A stretch of DNA of 64,000 nucleotides from Dolichospermum sp. FACHB-1091 (lineage in GTDB: Bacteria; Cyanobacteriota; Cyanobacteriia; Cyanobacteriales; Nostocaceae). Shown here one piece after another: positions 23,862-31,672 of this stretch. The DNA is taken from the NCBI RefSeq assembly GCF_014697585.1, contig NZ_JACJSB010000004.1, positions 62,001 to 126,000 on the forward strand, given 5' to 3'. Below the pieces are notes generated by a model, which was given only the letters and a program-made list of their open reading frames with translations, ran no database searches and was not told where the DNA came from. Within the stretch, counting starts at the first letter, position 1; every line of letters begins with the position of its first letter. A program made the translations under genes and the position numbers.

Positions 23862-25418
23862 TCACGCCCGAATCACAGTAATTCTATATTGATTTTCCGT
23901 CACCACAACTTCAGTTGATAACCTTTCTTCCATTGGTAAAGCATTTTTCCGCCTATCAAACACAAATAACCAACCAAAATCTAAACCCAAACGAGCTAAA
24001 TAAGATTCTAATTGTTCAATACCATCAGCTTGAGGATCGCGTTTTTTATCCCGCCATACCTTTAACTCAATACCCAAAGTTACATCTTTATAACGCAGAC
24101 ATAAATCCATTCTATCGCTACCAATGGCATATTCCCTTTCTAAAAGTCCCCCACCATTAATAACACGATGTAAAAAAGCCATTAATACAATATGCGGGGC
24201 AATTTCATGATATCCCGTACTACCTAATAACGGTTCTCCGTGCTGTCGCCAAAATTTGAGAAATGCTGTTAATAAAGTATCTATATTTAACTCTCCTTCC
24301 GCAGTTAACCAAGTCGGTGCAATCATTGGTAAAGATGCCATTGGTGTCACTGTTAAAACCCTGGGTAACACTTCCCGATAAATGGGATTAGCAATAGTTA
24401 ATCCACCGTAGGGGTGCATTTTACATAATCCTAAATCAATCACAAATTGAATATCATCGTTGGGTATATTTCCTAATTCTAAACCTGCTAACATTGGTTC
24501 AATAATTGCTTTTATCCTGGGTTCTCGTAACCGTTCAGCTAAACTATCTAAATGAGTATCTTGACGAGTAATTAATATTTCTTTTGCTTGTAAAATGTGT
24601 TCTTTGGTAATAGTAATAGTTCTATCTTTAACCATTTTTTCTACAACTTCTTTAGCCAAAGCATTCACTAACCAAGGTTGTCCTTGAGTTAAATCATAAG
24701 CTGTTTCTATAGCTTCTGGTGTGAAAATTTGTCCTGTTGCTTCTGTATGTTGTTGATATAATTCTCCTACTTCTTCAATATTAAAATCTCGCATAGTAAT
24801 AGAAGCAACTTTAATATTAAAAGGACTAGATGTATTTAATCTGTCACTACCTCCCGATGCTACTTTATAATCTCGTACATCTCGTAAACCAATTAATCCT
24901 ACAGATGAGGGAAAATTTTCGGGACGGTTAGGAAAACCATCTCTTAATTGTCGTAAAATAGAAATTAATGTTTGGTCTTGTAAAGAATCAATTTCATCTA
25001 TAAATAATATTAAAGGACGATTTATGGCTTTTGCCCAACCTGATAAAAAAGTTTTAATTCTACTTCCTGGTTCTTCCTGTTGCCATTGTTTAACAGGTGG
25101 TTGAAATTCTTTGGGTAAACGTATAGAAATAGTATCATACCAAGTTCCCAAAATTGCTAATTCTGCTGCACTGGGATCATGATTAAATGCACTTCCTACC
25201 TCTGCTGATACCATGACTGCTGCATAATTTCCTGTATCAGTAAGTTGCTTTGCTAGGGATAACATGGCAGTGGTTTTTCCCGTTTGTCGCGGTGCATGAA
25301 GGACAAAATAACTTTCTTGTTCAATTAACATTGATAAGTCGGGTAAACGACTGGTGGTTGAGAGTGTATAGTTTTTTTTAGGGTTACATGGACCTGCAAT
25401 ATTAAACCAGCGAGTCAT
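23862..25418 (-). CDS. AAA-like ATPase with C-terminal PD-(D/E)XK nuclease domain, copy 2
   Basis: A 518-residue paralogue of copy 1, with the same domains: P-loop APRQTGKTTAML, Walker B LILFIDEIDSL, C-terminal GSDRMDLCLRYKD and GIELKVWRDKKR. I start it at MTRWFNIAGPC (ATG 25418), since the upstream 25 residues (from 25493) are not shared with the others. From the P-loop to the end it is almost identical to copy 3, but its N-terminus (NPKKNYTLSTTSRLPDLSML) differs. It is followed by no partner gene. Confidence 0.85.
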   Translation of the reverse strand: MTRWFNIAGPCNPKKNYTLSTTSRLPDLSMLIEQESYFVLHAPRQTGKTTAMLSLAKQLTDTGNYAAVMVSAEVGSAFNHDPSAAELAILGTWYDTISIRLPKEFQPPVKQWQQEEPGSRIKTFLSGWAKAINRPLILFIDEIDSLQDQTLISILRQLRDGFPNRPENFPSSVGLIGLRDVRDYKVASGGSDRLNTSSPFNIKVASITMRDFNIEEVGELYQQHTEATGQIFTPEAIETAYDLTQGQPWLVNALAKEVVEKMVKDRTITITKEHILQAKEILITRQDTHLDSLAERLREPRIKAIIEPMLAGLELGNIPNDDIQFVIDLGLCKMHPYGGLTIANPIYREVLPRVLTVTPMASLPMIAPTWLTAEGELNIDTLLTAFLKFWRQHGEPLLGSTGYHEIAPHIVLMAFLHRVINGGGLLEREYAIGSDRMDLCLRYKDVTLGIELKVWRDKKRDPQADGIEQLESYLARLGLDFGWLFVFDRRKNALPMEERLSTEVVVTENQYRITVIRA

Positions 25419-25497
25419 GATGATTTTATTATTTAGTGAACTCTTTAAGTTTACACAATTGTTATGCTCCCGATATATTATTAAAACCACCAATTTG

Positions 25498-25917
25498 CTA
25501 ATGAGAGTTGGTTAATTCCGCAATTAATTGTTCAGGAGTGATAATTCGTGGTGTGACAATGGGAAAATCTTGAGGATTACGGGTAATAATTGCATCCAAT
25601 TGATTAACTACCGCAGTAGAGTATTGAATAGAATCTTCAAAATCCTTAAAATTGGTTGTGAAAGCCATTGTAATTGCAGCCTGATTTACCGTAGCAATTT
25701 GACAAAAGGTAATTAGCTGGTTTAAATAAGTAAGCGTCCAGTCTCGACCTCTTGCCTTACGGATAATGTAATACAAATCACTAAAAGTTGAGGCGGAAAT
25801 ATAACCTACAATTGTGCCTTGTTCAATTAGTGATAAAACTTGTTCACTTGCATTCCAAAAAGGTTCTCTTTCCAAGGCATTATCAATAATGATATTAGTA
25901 TCTATCAGGATTTTCAC
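25498..25917 (-). CDS. PIN-domain toxin (VapC-like)
   Basis: A 139-residue PIN-domain RNase. MKILIDTNIIIDNALEREPF holds the first Asp; SASTFSDLYYIIRKARG the conserved acidic/tyrosine region; FKDFEDSIQYSTAVVNQLDA and TRNPQDF the C-terminal acidic positions. This 'PIN with DFEDA-like' form is typical of cyanobacterial toxins. It overlaps the antitoxin gene by 4 bp. Confidence 0.87.
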   Translation of the reverse strand: MKILIDTNIIIDNALEREPFWNASEQVLSLIEQGTIVGYISASTFSDLYYIIRKARGRDWTLTYLNQLITFCQIATVNQAAITMAFTTNFKDFEDSIQYSTAVVNQLDAIITRNPQDFPIVTPRIITPEQLIAELTNSH

Positions 25918-26201
25918 AGGTTATGTTTCTCCTTTAAATATTCCCATTTAGCTTGATCTGGATCAAAATCTGCTGGAACAGGAGGAGCATTTTCAAATAA
26001 ACCCTGAAATGCTTTAATCCTAGATTTTCTTTTTGGTGTCTCTGGTGCTGGTTCACTGGTTGGGGCTGTGGTATGATCATGGGTATCTGTAGCTGGCCAA
26101 ACTACAATTTCCACATTTCCGGGGGGTAAATTCAAGGGTTCGGTAATCAGCAAGTTACCAGATTGATCAATTTTTCCTTTGAGTTTGTATGCTTGCATCA
26201 T
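25914..26201 (-). CDS. Antitoxin of the PIN toxin downstream
   Basis: A 95-residue protein. The N-terminal AYKLKGKIDQSGNLLITEPL and LPPGNVEIVVWP is an AbrB/VapB-like strand module; the proline- and threonine-rich linker and the basic KRKSRIKAFQGLFENAP tail would contact the toxin. Antitoxin-first order, coupled to the PIN gene. Confidence 0.8.
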   Translation of the reverse strand: MMQAYKLKGKIDQSGNLLITEPLNLPPGNVEIVVWPATDTHDHTTAPTSEPAPETPKRKSRIKAFQGLFENAPPVPADFDPDQAKWEYLKEKHNL

Positions 26202-26340
26202 GTTTTTTATTAGATTCTATTTTTAGATTATCTCACGTTGAGCAAATGTTAAATTGTACCCTGTATATGTTATAATTATACCAATTATCTAAAATAATAC
26301 TGTTAGCAATTTAGTCACAATTGCTGATTATGATAGAGGT

Positions 26341-28080
26341 GTGCTTATGGATAGCAGTTCACAGATTGATACTGTTCAAAAGTTTGCAGAGGTTATTGGT
26401 GATAATGATCACCTCTGGAGTCTTCTGGTTGGAAGAGAAGTTAGTCGCTTTGATAACCACTTTAAAGACAAACATTCCACAAAAGATATCCAGGGTACAA
26501 CATTTCGCAAAGAAGGAAAAGTTATTGAAATAAAACATTTGAAAACTTCTAAATTATTACTAAGAGTAGATTATGGAACTGGATATATTTTGATGTATGA
26601 AAAAAATCAATTTATTCAAATGTTTAATCAAATCTCACCTCCTTTAATGCAAGAAAATATTTTTGACTTAACACTAATAACAAACTTGAAGGAAAGCAGA
26701 CAAGAGAAAAAAATACCTTTAATAGAAAACCAAAATGATGAATTTAATAATAACCTTCTTAACATTGATACTGTTCAAAAACTTGCAGAAATTATTGGTG
26801 ATAATGATCATCTCTGGAATCTTTTGATTGGAAGAGAAGTTAGTCGTTTTGATAACAAACTTGAATATGAACATTCCAGACAAGATATACAAGGTGTAAC
26901 ATTTCGCCAACAAGGAAAAGTTATTGAAATAAAACATTTGAGAACGTCTAAATTCTTACTAAGAATAGAAGCCATCAGAAAGCAAAATCCTCAAGCACTA
27001 TTTTTCTGTGTTGGTGATGACTGGCAAGCAATAAATGGTTTTGCTGGTTCTGACCTCCGATTTTATCAGAATTTTCATCAATTTTTCCAACCATCACAGC
27101 AATTAAATATATCTACAAATTACCGTTCAGCTACTTCTATTGTTGATATTGGTAATAAGTTAATGCAAGGGTTGGGTACTCCTGCTCGCGCTCATAAAAC
27201 CACGTCAGGAATAGTAAATATTGCTGATATGTCTAGCTTTAAACCAACTCCCACAGAGCAAGAAAATTATCCTGGAGATAATATAACACCTGCCATCTTA
27301 CGTCTAATTAACAAGACTATTAAAGAAGGTAAAAAAGTAGTATTACTCAGTCGAAAAAATAGTTTACTTTGGTATGTGAATTATAAAAATCAAAAGAGTA
27401 AATATAAAAATGGTACACTTGGTAGTTTTTTAGAATTACTGCACTCATACCTTCCTGAAGAATCAAGAAATTCAGTAACTATATCAACTGCACACAAATA
27501 TAAAGGTCTTCAAAAAGATGTAGTTATAATACTTGATGCTATTCCTCGTTGTTATCCCTTGATACATCCTGATTTAATGTTTACCCGTGTGTTTGGTGAT
27601 AGCATTGAGTCTGTAGTAAATGAAGAAAGACGTTTATTTTATGTGGCTTTAACTCGTGCAGTTGAAACTTTATTTATTGTCACAGAAAGTACCAATTCAT
27701 CACCTTTTCTTGACGAATTAAACAGCAGAACGGAAATTTCTGTATTAAATTGGTCAGATTATCAAACTTTTATTGGTGTGGGGACTATACGGTACATTAC
27801 TGTTAAAGTTGGTAATCAAGATGGCAAAGGTAGCAATGGTACTTATACAATTAGCCATTTGTTGAAAGCTGAAGGTTATGGATGGAATAAAACAAAAAAA
27901 GTTTGGTATCGTACCTATCCAGCAGAAGGTTTTTCAGTTCCAGAATATTTTAATAATGCAAGTTGGATTTCTCAAGCTCTGGGAATTGAAGTAAGGTTTT
28001 GTGACGATGAGGAAAATAAATCAGAAGTTTATCATGTAAATCAAGGTCAATACTACTTGGTTAATGAAAATGAGGAGTAA
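26341..28080 (+). CDS. Rearranged UvrD/Rep-type helicase lacking motif I
   Basis: A 579-residue protein. Residues ~1-80 and ~140-215 are tandem copies of one domain (each with VQK.AE.IGDNDHLW.LL.G and REVSRFDN). After LRTSKFLLRI the sequence becomes a superfamily-1 helicase: CVGDDWQAINGFAGSDLRFY (motif III region), ISTNYRSATSIV (IV), TAHKYKGLQKDVVII (V), and NEERRLFYVALTRA (VI). The Walker A (GxGKT) and DEFQD boxes that precede these are absent, and the joint at about codon 210 looks like an internal deletion. As it stands it cannot be a normal helicase. The frame opens at GTG 26341; ATG 26347 is an alternative. Confidence 0.8.
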   Translation: MLMDSSSQIDTVQKFAEVIGDNDHLWSLLVGREVSRFDNHFKDKHSTKDIQGTTFRKEGKVIEIKHLKTSKLLLRVDYGTGYILMYEKNQFIQMFNQISPPLMQENIFDLTLITNLKESRQEKKIPLIENQNDEFNNNLLNIDTVQKLAEIIGDNDHLWNLLIGREVSRFDNKLEYEHSRQDIQGVTFRQQGKVIEIKHLRTSKFLLRIEAIRKQNPQALFFCVGDDWQAINGFAGSDLRFYQNFHQFFQPSQQLNISTNYRSATSIVDIGNKLMQGLGTPARAHKTTSGIVNIADMSSFKPTPTEQENYPGDNITPAILRLINKTIKEGKKVVLLSRKNSLLWYVNYKNQKSKYKNGTLGSFLELLHSYLPEESRNSVTISTAHKYKGLQKDVVIILDAIPRCYPLIHPDLMFTRVFGDSIESVVNEERRLFYVALTRAVETLFIVTESTNSSPFLDELNSRTEISVLNWSDYQTFIGVGTIRYITVKVGNQDGKGSNGTYTISHLLKAEGYGWNKTKKVWYRTYPAEGFSVPEYFNNASWISQALGIEVRFCDDEENKSEVYHVNQGQYYLVNENEE

Positions 28081-28180
28081 CAGCAATCAATCTGGTACAA
28101 AAATTCCCCCAATAACTCAGGATATAATTAGGGGAATGTATTGCATTTATGGATTTTAATAATGGATATAGTTTTAAAAT

Positions 28181-28621
28181 TTATTCATCAAGAGTAAATA
28201 GGATTTCATCCCATGAACTGTGGCTATCAGAAGAAGATAGCACCTTATTAAAGAAAGTCTCATCAATAATCTGAACGCATGACATATCATCAAGATTCAT
28301 ACGTCTCCAATCGGGAAGCTTCATTGAATTACTTTCTCCCCTGATTTGATACACTAATACCTGTAGTAATTCATTTTTTAATCCTATAATGTGAGGTTCT
28401 GCAATACGATGTAATTCTTGATAATAAAACTCAATCAAGCGTTTTTGATTCATTGCTTGCTTTATAAGTTCTATTGTAGATGCTGACATTGACGGTTGTG
28501 AAATAGGCTTGTTCTTTTTGCTTTTTATCCCATTTATACCTCTAGGCTTAGAAAAACCAAAAGTATCACCACTACGGTTAGGAACACCAAAAGTATCACC
28601 ACTGGATTTTTTTCTATTCAT
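28181..28621 (-). CDS. WYL-like domain protein
   Basis: A 146-residue protein. The basic N-terminus contains a short repeat (SGDTFGVPNRSGDTFGFSKP). Residues 45-120 read IKQAMNQKRLIEFYYQELHR, AEPHIIGLKNELLQVLVYQI and RGESNS...LPDWRRMNLDDM, a WYL-like sensing domain without an HTH. Such stand-alone forms are frequent near defence genes. No ligand can be named. Confidence 0.7.
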   Translation of the reverse strand: MNRKKSSGDTFGVPNRSGDTFGFSKPRGINGIKSKKNKPISQPSMSASTIELIKQAMNQKRLIEFYYQELHRIAEPHIIGLKNELLQVLVYQIRGESNSMKLPDWRRMNLDDMSCVQIIDETFFNKVLSSSDSHSSWDEILFTLDE

Positions 28622-28752
28622 AAATATTCATTAGCAAAGTGTTTTTAGACTAATTATAATTATAGTCTAAGTATTTTAAATAATTCCATTCTGTAAATCT
28701 GGTTATAAGCTAATTTCTCCTGTTAAGTAAGTATAATTTCAGTCAATAACAC

Positions 28753-30309
28753 TCAAGCCCGAATCACAGTAATTCTATATTGATTTTCCGTCACCACAAC
28801 TTCAGTTGATAACCTTTCTTCCATTGGTAAAGCATTTTTCCGCCTATCAAACACAAATAACCAACCAAAATCTAAACCCAAACGAGCTAAATAAGATTCT
28901 AATTGTTCAATACCATCAGCTTGAGGATCGCGTTTTTTATCCCGCCATACCTTTAACTCAATACCCAAAGTTACATCTTTATAACGCAGACATAAATCCA
29001 TTCTATCGCTACCAATGGCATATTCCCTTTCTAAAAGTCCCCCACCATTAATAACACGATGTAAAAAAGCCATTAATACAATATGCGGGGCAATTTCATG
29101 ATATCCCGTACTACCTAATAACGGTTCTCCGTGCTGTCGCCAAAATTTGAGAAATGCTGTTAATAAAGTATCTATATTTAACTCTCCTTCCGCAGTTAAC
29201 CAAGTCGGTGCAATCATTGGTAAAGAAGCCATTGGTGTGACTGTTAATACTCTGGGTAACACTTCCCGATAAATGGGATTAGCAATAGTTAAACCTCCAT
29301 AGGGGTGCATTTTACATAATCCTAAATCAATCACAAATTGAATATCATCGTTGGGTATATTTCCTAATTCTAAACCTGCTAACATTGGTTCAATAATTGC
29401 TTTTATCCTGGGTTCTCGTAACCGTTCAGCTAAACTATCTAAATGAGTATCTTGACGAGTAATTAATATTTCTTTTGCTTGTAAAATGTGTTCTTTGGTA
29501 ATAGTAATAGTTCTATCTTTAACCATTTTTTCTACAACTTCTTTAGCCAAAGCATTCACTAACCAAGGTTGTCCTTGAGTTAAATCATAAGCTGTTTCTA
29601 TAGCTTCTGGTGTGAAAATTTGTCCTGTTGCTGCTGTATGTTGTTGATATAATTCTCCTACTTCTTCAATATTAAAATCTCGCATAGTAATAGAAGCAAC
29701 TTTAATATTAAAAGGACTAGATGTATTTAATCTGTCACTACCTCCCGATGCTACTTTATAATCTCGTACATCTCGTAAACCAATTAATCCTACAGATGAG
29801 GGAAAATTTTCGGGACGGTTAGGAAAACCATCTCTTAATTGTCGTAAAATAGAAATTAATGTTTGGTCTTGTAAAGAATCAATTTCATCTATAAATAATA
29901 TTAAAGGACGATTTATGGCTTTTGCCCAACCTGATAAAAAAGTTTTAATTCTACTTCCTGGTTCTTCCTGTTGCCATTGTTTAACAGGTGGTTGAAATTC
30001 TTTGGGTAAACGTATAGAAATAGTATCATACCAAGTTCCCAAAATTGCTAATTCTGCTGCACTGGGATCATGATTAAATGCACTTCCTACCTCTGCTGAT
30101 ACCATGACTGCTGCATAATTTCCTGTATCAGTAAGTTGCTTTGCTAGGGATAACATGGCAGTGGTTTTTCCCGTTTGTCGCGGTGCATGAAGGACAAAAT
30201 AACTACGTTGTTGAATTAGCTCCTCCAAATCTGGTAGTCGTATTGTGGGAGAGAGCATATAGTGGATATCGTCTTCACAAGGACCTGCAATATTAAACCA
30301 GCGAGTCAT
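28753..30309 (-). CDS. AAA-like ATPase with C-terminal PD-(D/E)XK nuclease domain, copy 3 (chimera)
   Basis: A 518-residue protein. The first ~33 residues (MTRWFNIAGPCEDDIHYMLS, ...RLPDLEELIQQ) are copy-1-like; from the P-loop on it is almost identical to copy 2 (23862-25418), including the C-terminal ELKVWRDKKRDPQ nuclease. At DNA level the switch is near 30203 (minus-strand 5' end): upstream of it the bases follow copy 1, downstream they follow copy 2. This implies recent duplication plus gene conversion or recombination. Confidence 0.87.
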   Translation of the reverse strand: MTRWFNIAGPCEDDIHYMLSPTIRLPDLEELIQQRSYFVLHAPRQTGKTTAMLSLAKQLTDTGNYAAVMVSAEVGSAFNHDPSAAELAILGTWYDTISIRLPKEFQPPVKQWQQEEPGSRIKTFLSGWAKAINRPLILFIDEIDSLQDQTLISILRQLRDGFPNRPENFPSSVGLIGLRDVRDYKVASGGSDRLNTSSPFNIKVASITMRDFNIEEVGELYQQHTAATGQIFTPEAIETAYDLTQGQPWLVNALAKEVVEKMVKDRTITITKEHILQAKEILITRQDTHLDSLAERLREPRIKAIIEPMLAGLELGNIPNDDIQFVIDLGLCKMHPYGGLTIANPIYREVLPRVLTVTPMASLPMIAPTWLTAEGELNIDTLLTAFLKFWRQHGEPLLGSTGYHEIAPHIVLMAFLHRVINGGGLLEREYAIGSDRMDLCLRYKDVTLGIELKVWRDKKRDPQADGIEQLESYLARLGLDFGWLFVFDRRKNALPMEERLSTEVVVTENQYRITVIRA

Positions 30310-30378
30310 GATGATTTTGGTAATAGGTGAACAATTTAAGTTTAGACTATTTTCAGGTTGGGGCGGGTCAGGAAGGCT

Positions 30379-30789
30379 TCAATTTAAATCGTGACCTGTT
30401 GGTGGTGATAGATCCATGACTTCGGTAAACCGGGAATATTTCACCTCACTAGTTGGGGGAAAGTGTGCGGAAATACCCATTAAACCGACTTTGATATCCT
30501 CAAAGAAAATCACACCACCAATTCGTCCGCTTGCTTGCAATGGTCCATGGAAAAATTGATGTCGGGGAATATGGATAAGGAGAGAATTGGTAATTTTGAC
30601 GTTTTGACCAAATAGTTGTTGACAGGTTTTTTTGACAACTGCATCTATATATTGATTCTGGCTAGGTTTACCCAAGTTGATGAATTCGGGATGATCCGCA
30701 AAATGATCCATGTAATATGTCCAGATGTTAGACAAATCTTTTTCTTCAGTGAGGATTTGCTTGAGTTCTTGCCATCGTTTAAAATTCAT
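30379..30789 (-). CDS. Hypothetical protein near the right border of the element
   Basis: A 136-residue soluble protein: MNFKRWQELKQILTEEKDLS, YYMDHFADHPEFI, HIPRHQFFHGPLQASGRIGG and VGLMGISAHFPPTSEVKYSR. No transmembrane segment or signal. It is the gene nearest the element's right end (about 290 bp) and is on the minus strand like hupL. I do not recognise it. The 30790-31072 gap holds no gene. Confidence 0.65.
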   Translation of the reverse strand: MNFKRWQELKQILTEEKDLSNIWTYYMDHFADHPEFINLGKPSQNQYIDAVVKKTCQQLFGQNVKITNSLLIHIPRHQFFHGPLQASGRIGGVIFFEDIKVGLMGISAHFPPTSEVKYSRFTEVMDLSPPTGHDLN

Positions 30790-31072
30790 AATCAGGAAGG
30801 AGATTAAAAGAGGATAGGTAGATTAGATTATTCTTTGCTTACTAAAAATTTATCATAGTTATGCGATCGCAGAGTGTCCCGGTGAGAACTAGGGCGACCT
30901 AGTAATCTCTTCCAGTGGCTATTCCAGGGTTAGGGAAAAATTAGGTAACGGTTGAAAACACCAAATAGCCGTTAGTAGATAAAAATAAATGGACTTATGA
31001 TGTAGCTATTTAAGGAAAAATCAGGGAATAATCAAACCTATCCTCAAAAATCCTGACTATATCAGCGATTCC

Positions 31073-31594
31073 TTAATTTATTACCATATAACTGCTGTGC
31101 GGCCATTGTCCACCTAATAAAGCGTAAATTTCCACAGGTTTTCCAGAAATGGTAATGCCGATTTCATAGGATTTACCTGTGAAAGCAGCAAAGCGCCGAC
31201 AAGCTTCATCATAAAAGTGACTGCGGCGATAATTTTTATTAGTTAAATCAATGGCAAATAGTCCGTAAAAATAGCGAGGAATACTTTGAATTGTTTCGAC
31301 AATTTGCCCTAAGTTTCTCGCTAAAATTGCATTTCTGGGAACTTCTGTTCCCCAAGCTGTGTCCAATGCCCAAGAGGCGGAACTGAGGTGAGAACCGCCA
31401 CAAATTCCACAAATTCTGGGAGTAACAATTAAGCCGGCTTGGGGATCTTTTCCGCGTAAAATGATTTCAAAACCCCGAAAAAGTTCGGCATGAGTCCAGG
31501 CGTTTGTGACATATCCATTTTCGATTTCGACACGCACATCTAAATCACCCTCGACTCTACCAACGGGTGAAATATCTAAGGTTTGAATTGGCAT
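31073..31594 (-). CDS. hupL: Uptake hydrogenase large subunit HupL, N-terminal segment (interrupted gene)
   Basis: The 5' third of hupL, encoding residues 1-171 of the NiFe large subunit. The first NiFe ligand motif is RICGICGGSH at about residue 61. In the unexcised state, the frame runs through the repeat at 31083-31099 and ends after two foreign residues (PHSSYMVIN, TAA at 31073). After excision it continues as PHSSYM-VPGGVM into 8842-9930. The truncated 173-residue product would lack the second ligand pair. It lies 78 bp downstream of hupS on the same strand. Confidence 0.96.
   Translation of the reverse strand: MPIQTLDISPVGRVEGDLDVRVEIENGYVTNAWTHAELFRGFEIILRGKDPQAGLIVTPRICGICGGSHLSSASWALDTAWGTEVPRNAILARNLGQIVETIQSIPRYFYGLFAIDLTNKNYRRSHFYDEACRRFAAFTGKSYEIGITISGKPVEIYALLGGQWPHSSYMVIN
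31083..31099. repeat. Right direct repeat (attachment site) of the hupL element
   Basis: The sequence is ACCATATAACTGCTGTG, differing from the left repeat only at base 15. Its complement contains the exact 16-bp hupL repeat I recall from Anabaena PCC 7120. Confidence 0.93.
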
Positions 31595-31602
31595 ATTTTC
31601 TG

Positions 31603-31644
31603 GGTAATTGGTAATTGGTAATTGGTAATTGGTAATTGGTAATT
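31603..31644. repeat. Six tandem GGTAATT heptamers between hupS and hupL
   Basis: Six exact copies of a 7-bp unit fill part of the 78-bp hupS-hupL spacer. Heptamer tandem repeats are typical of heterocystous cyanobacteria. The variable copy number would change the distance between the two genes in the transcript. Confidence 0.9.
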
Positions 31645-31672
31645 GTTTCTACTAATGACCAATGACTAATAA

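Larger units (their letters stand above)
9926..31082. mobile_element. hupL excision element, 21,157 bp
   Basis: DNA between two near-identical direct repeats inside hupL. Deleting one repeat plus the intervening DNA restores the hupL frame (PHSSYM joined to VPGG). It encodes its own XisC recombinase 277 bp from one border. Cargo: RAYT, two MITEs, several toxin-antitoxin pairs, an EcoRI-type R-M system, three AAA/nuclease paralogues, a helicase remnant, a retropepsin-like protease, a WYL-like protein. In well-studied strains such elements are removed during heterocyst differentiation. This one is about twice the ~9.4-10.5 kb I recall for Anabaena PCC 7120. Confidence 0.93.

Noticed and set aside
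23915-24160. 81-codon frames antisense to the AAA copies (also 17603 and 28806)
   Set aside because: They recur only because the AAA genes are paralogous; the coding signal lies on the minus strand.
9926-31082. The element as a prophage or integrative conjugative element
   Set aside because: No capsid, tail, terminase, relaxase or conjugation gene is present. Split hupL, xisC and the hupL repeats identify the developmental element instead.
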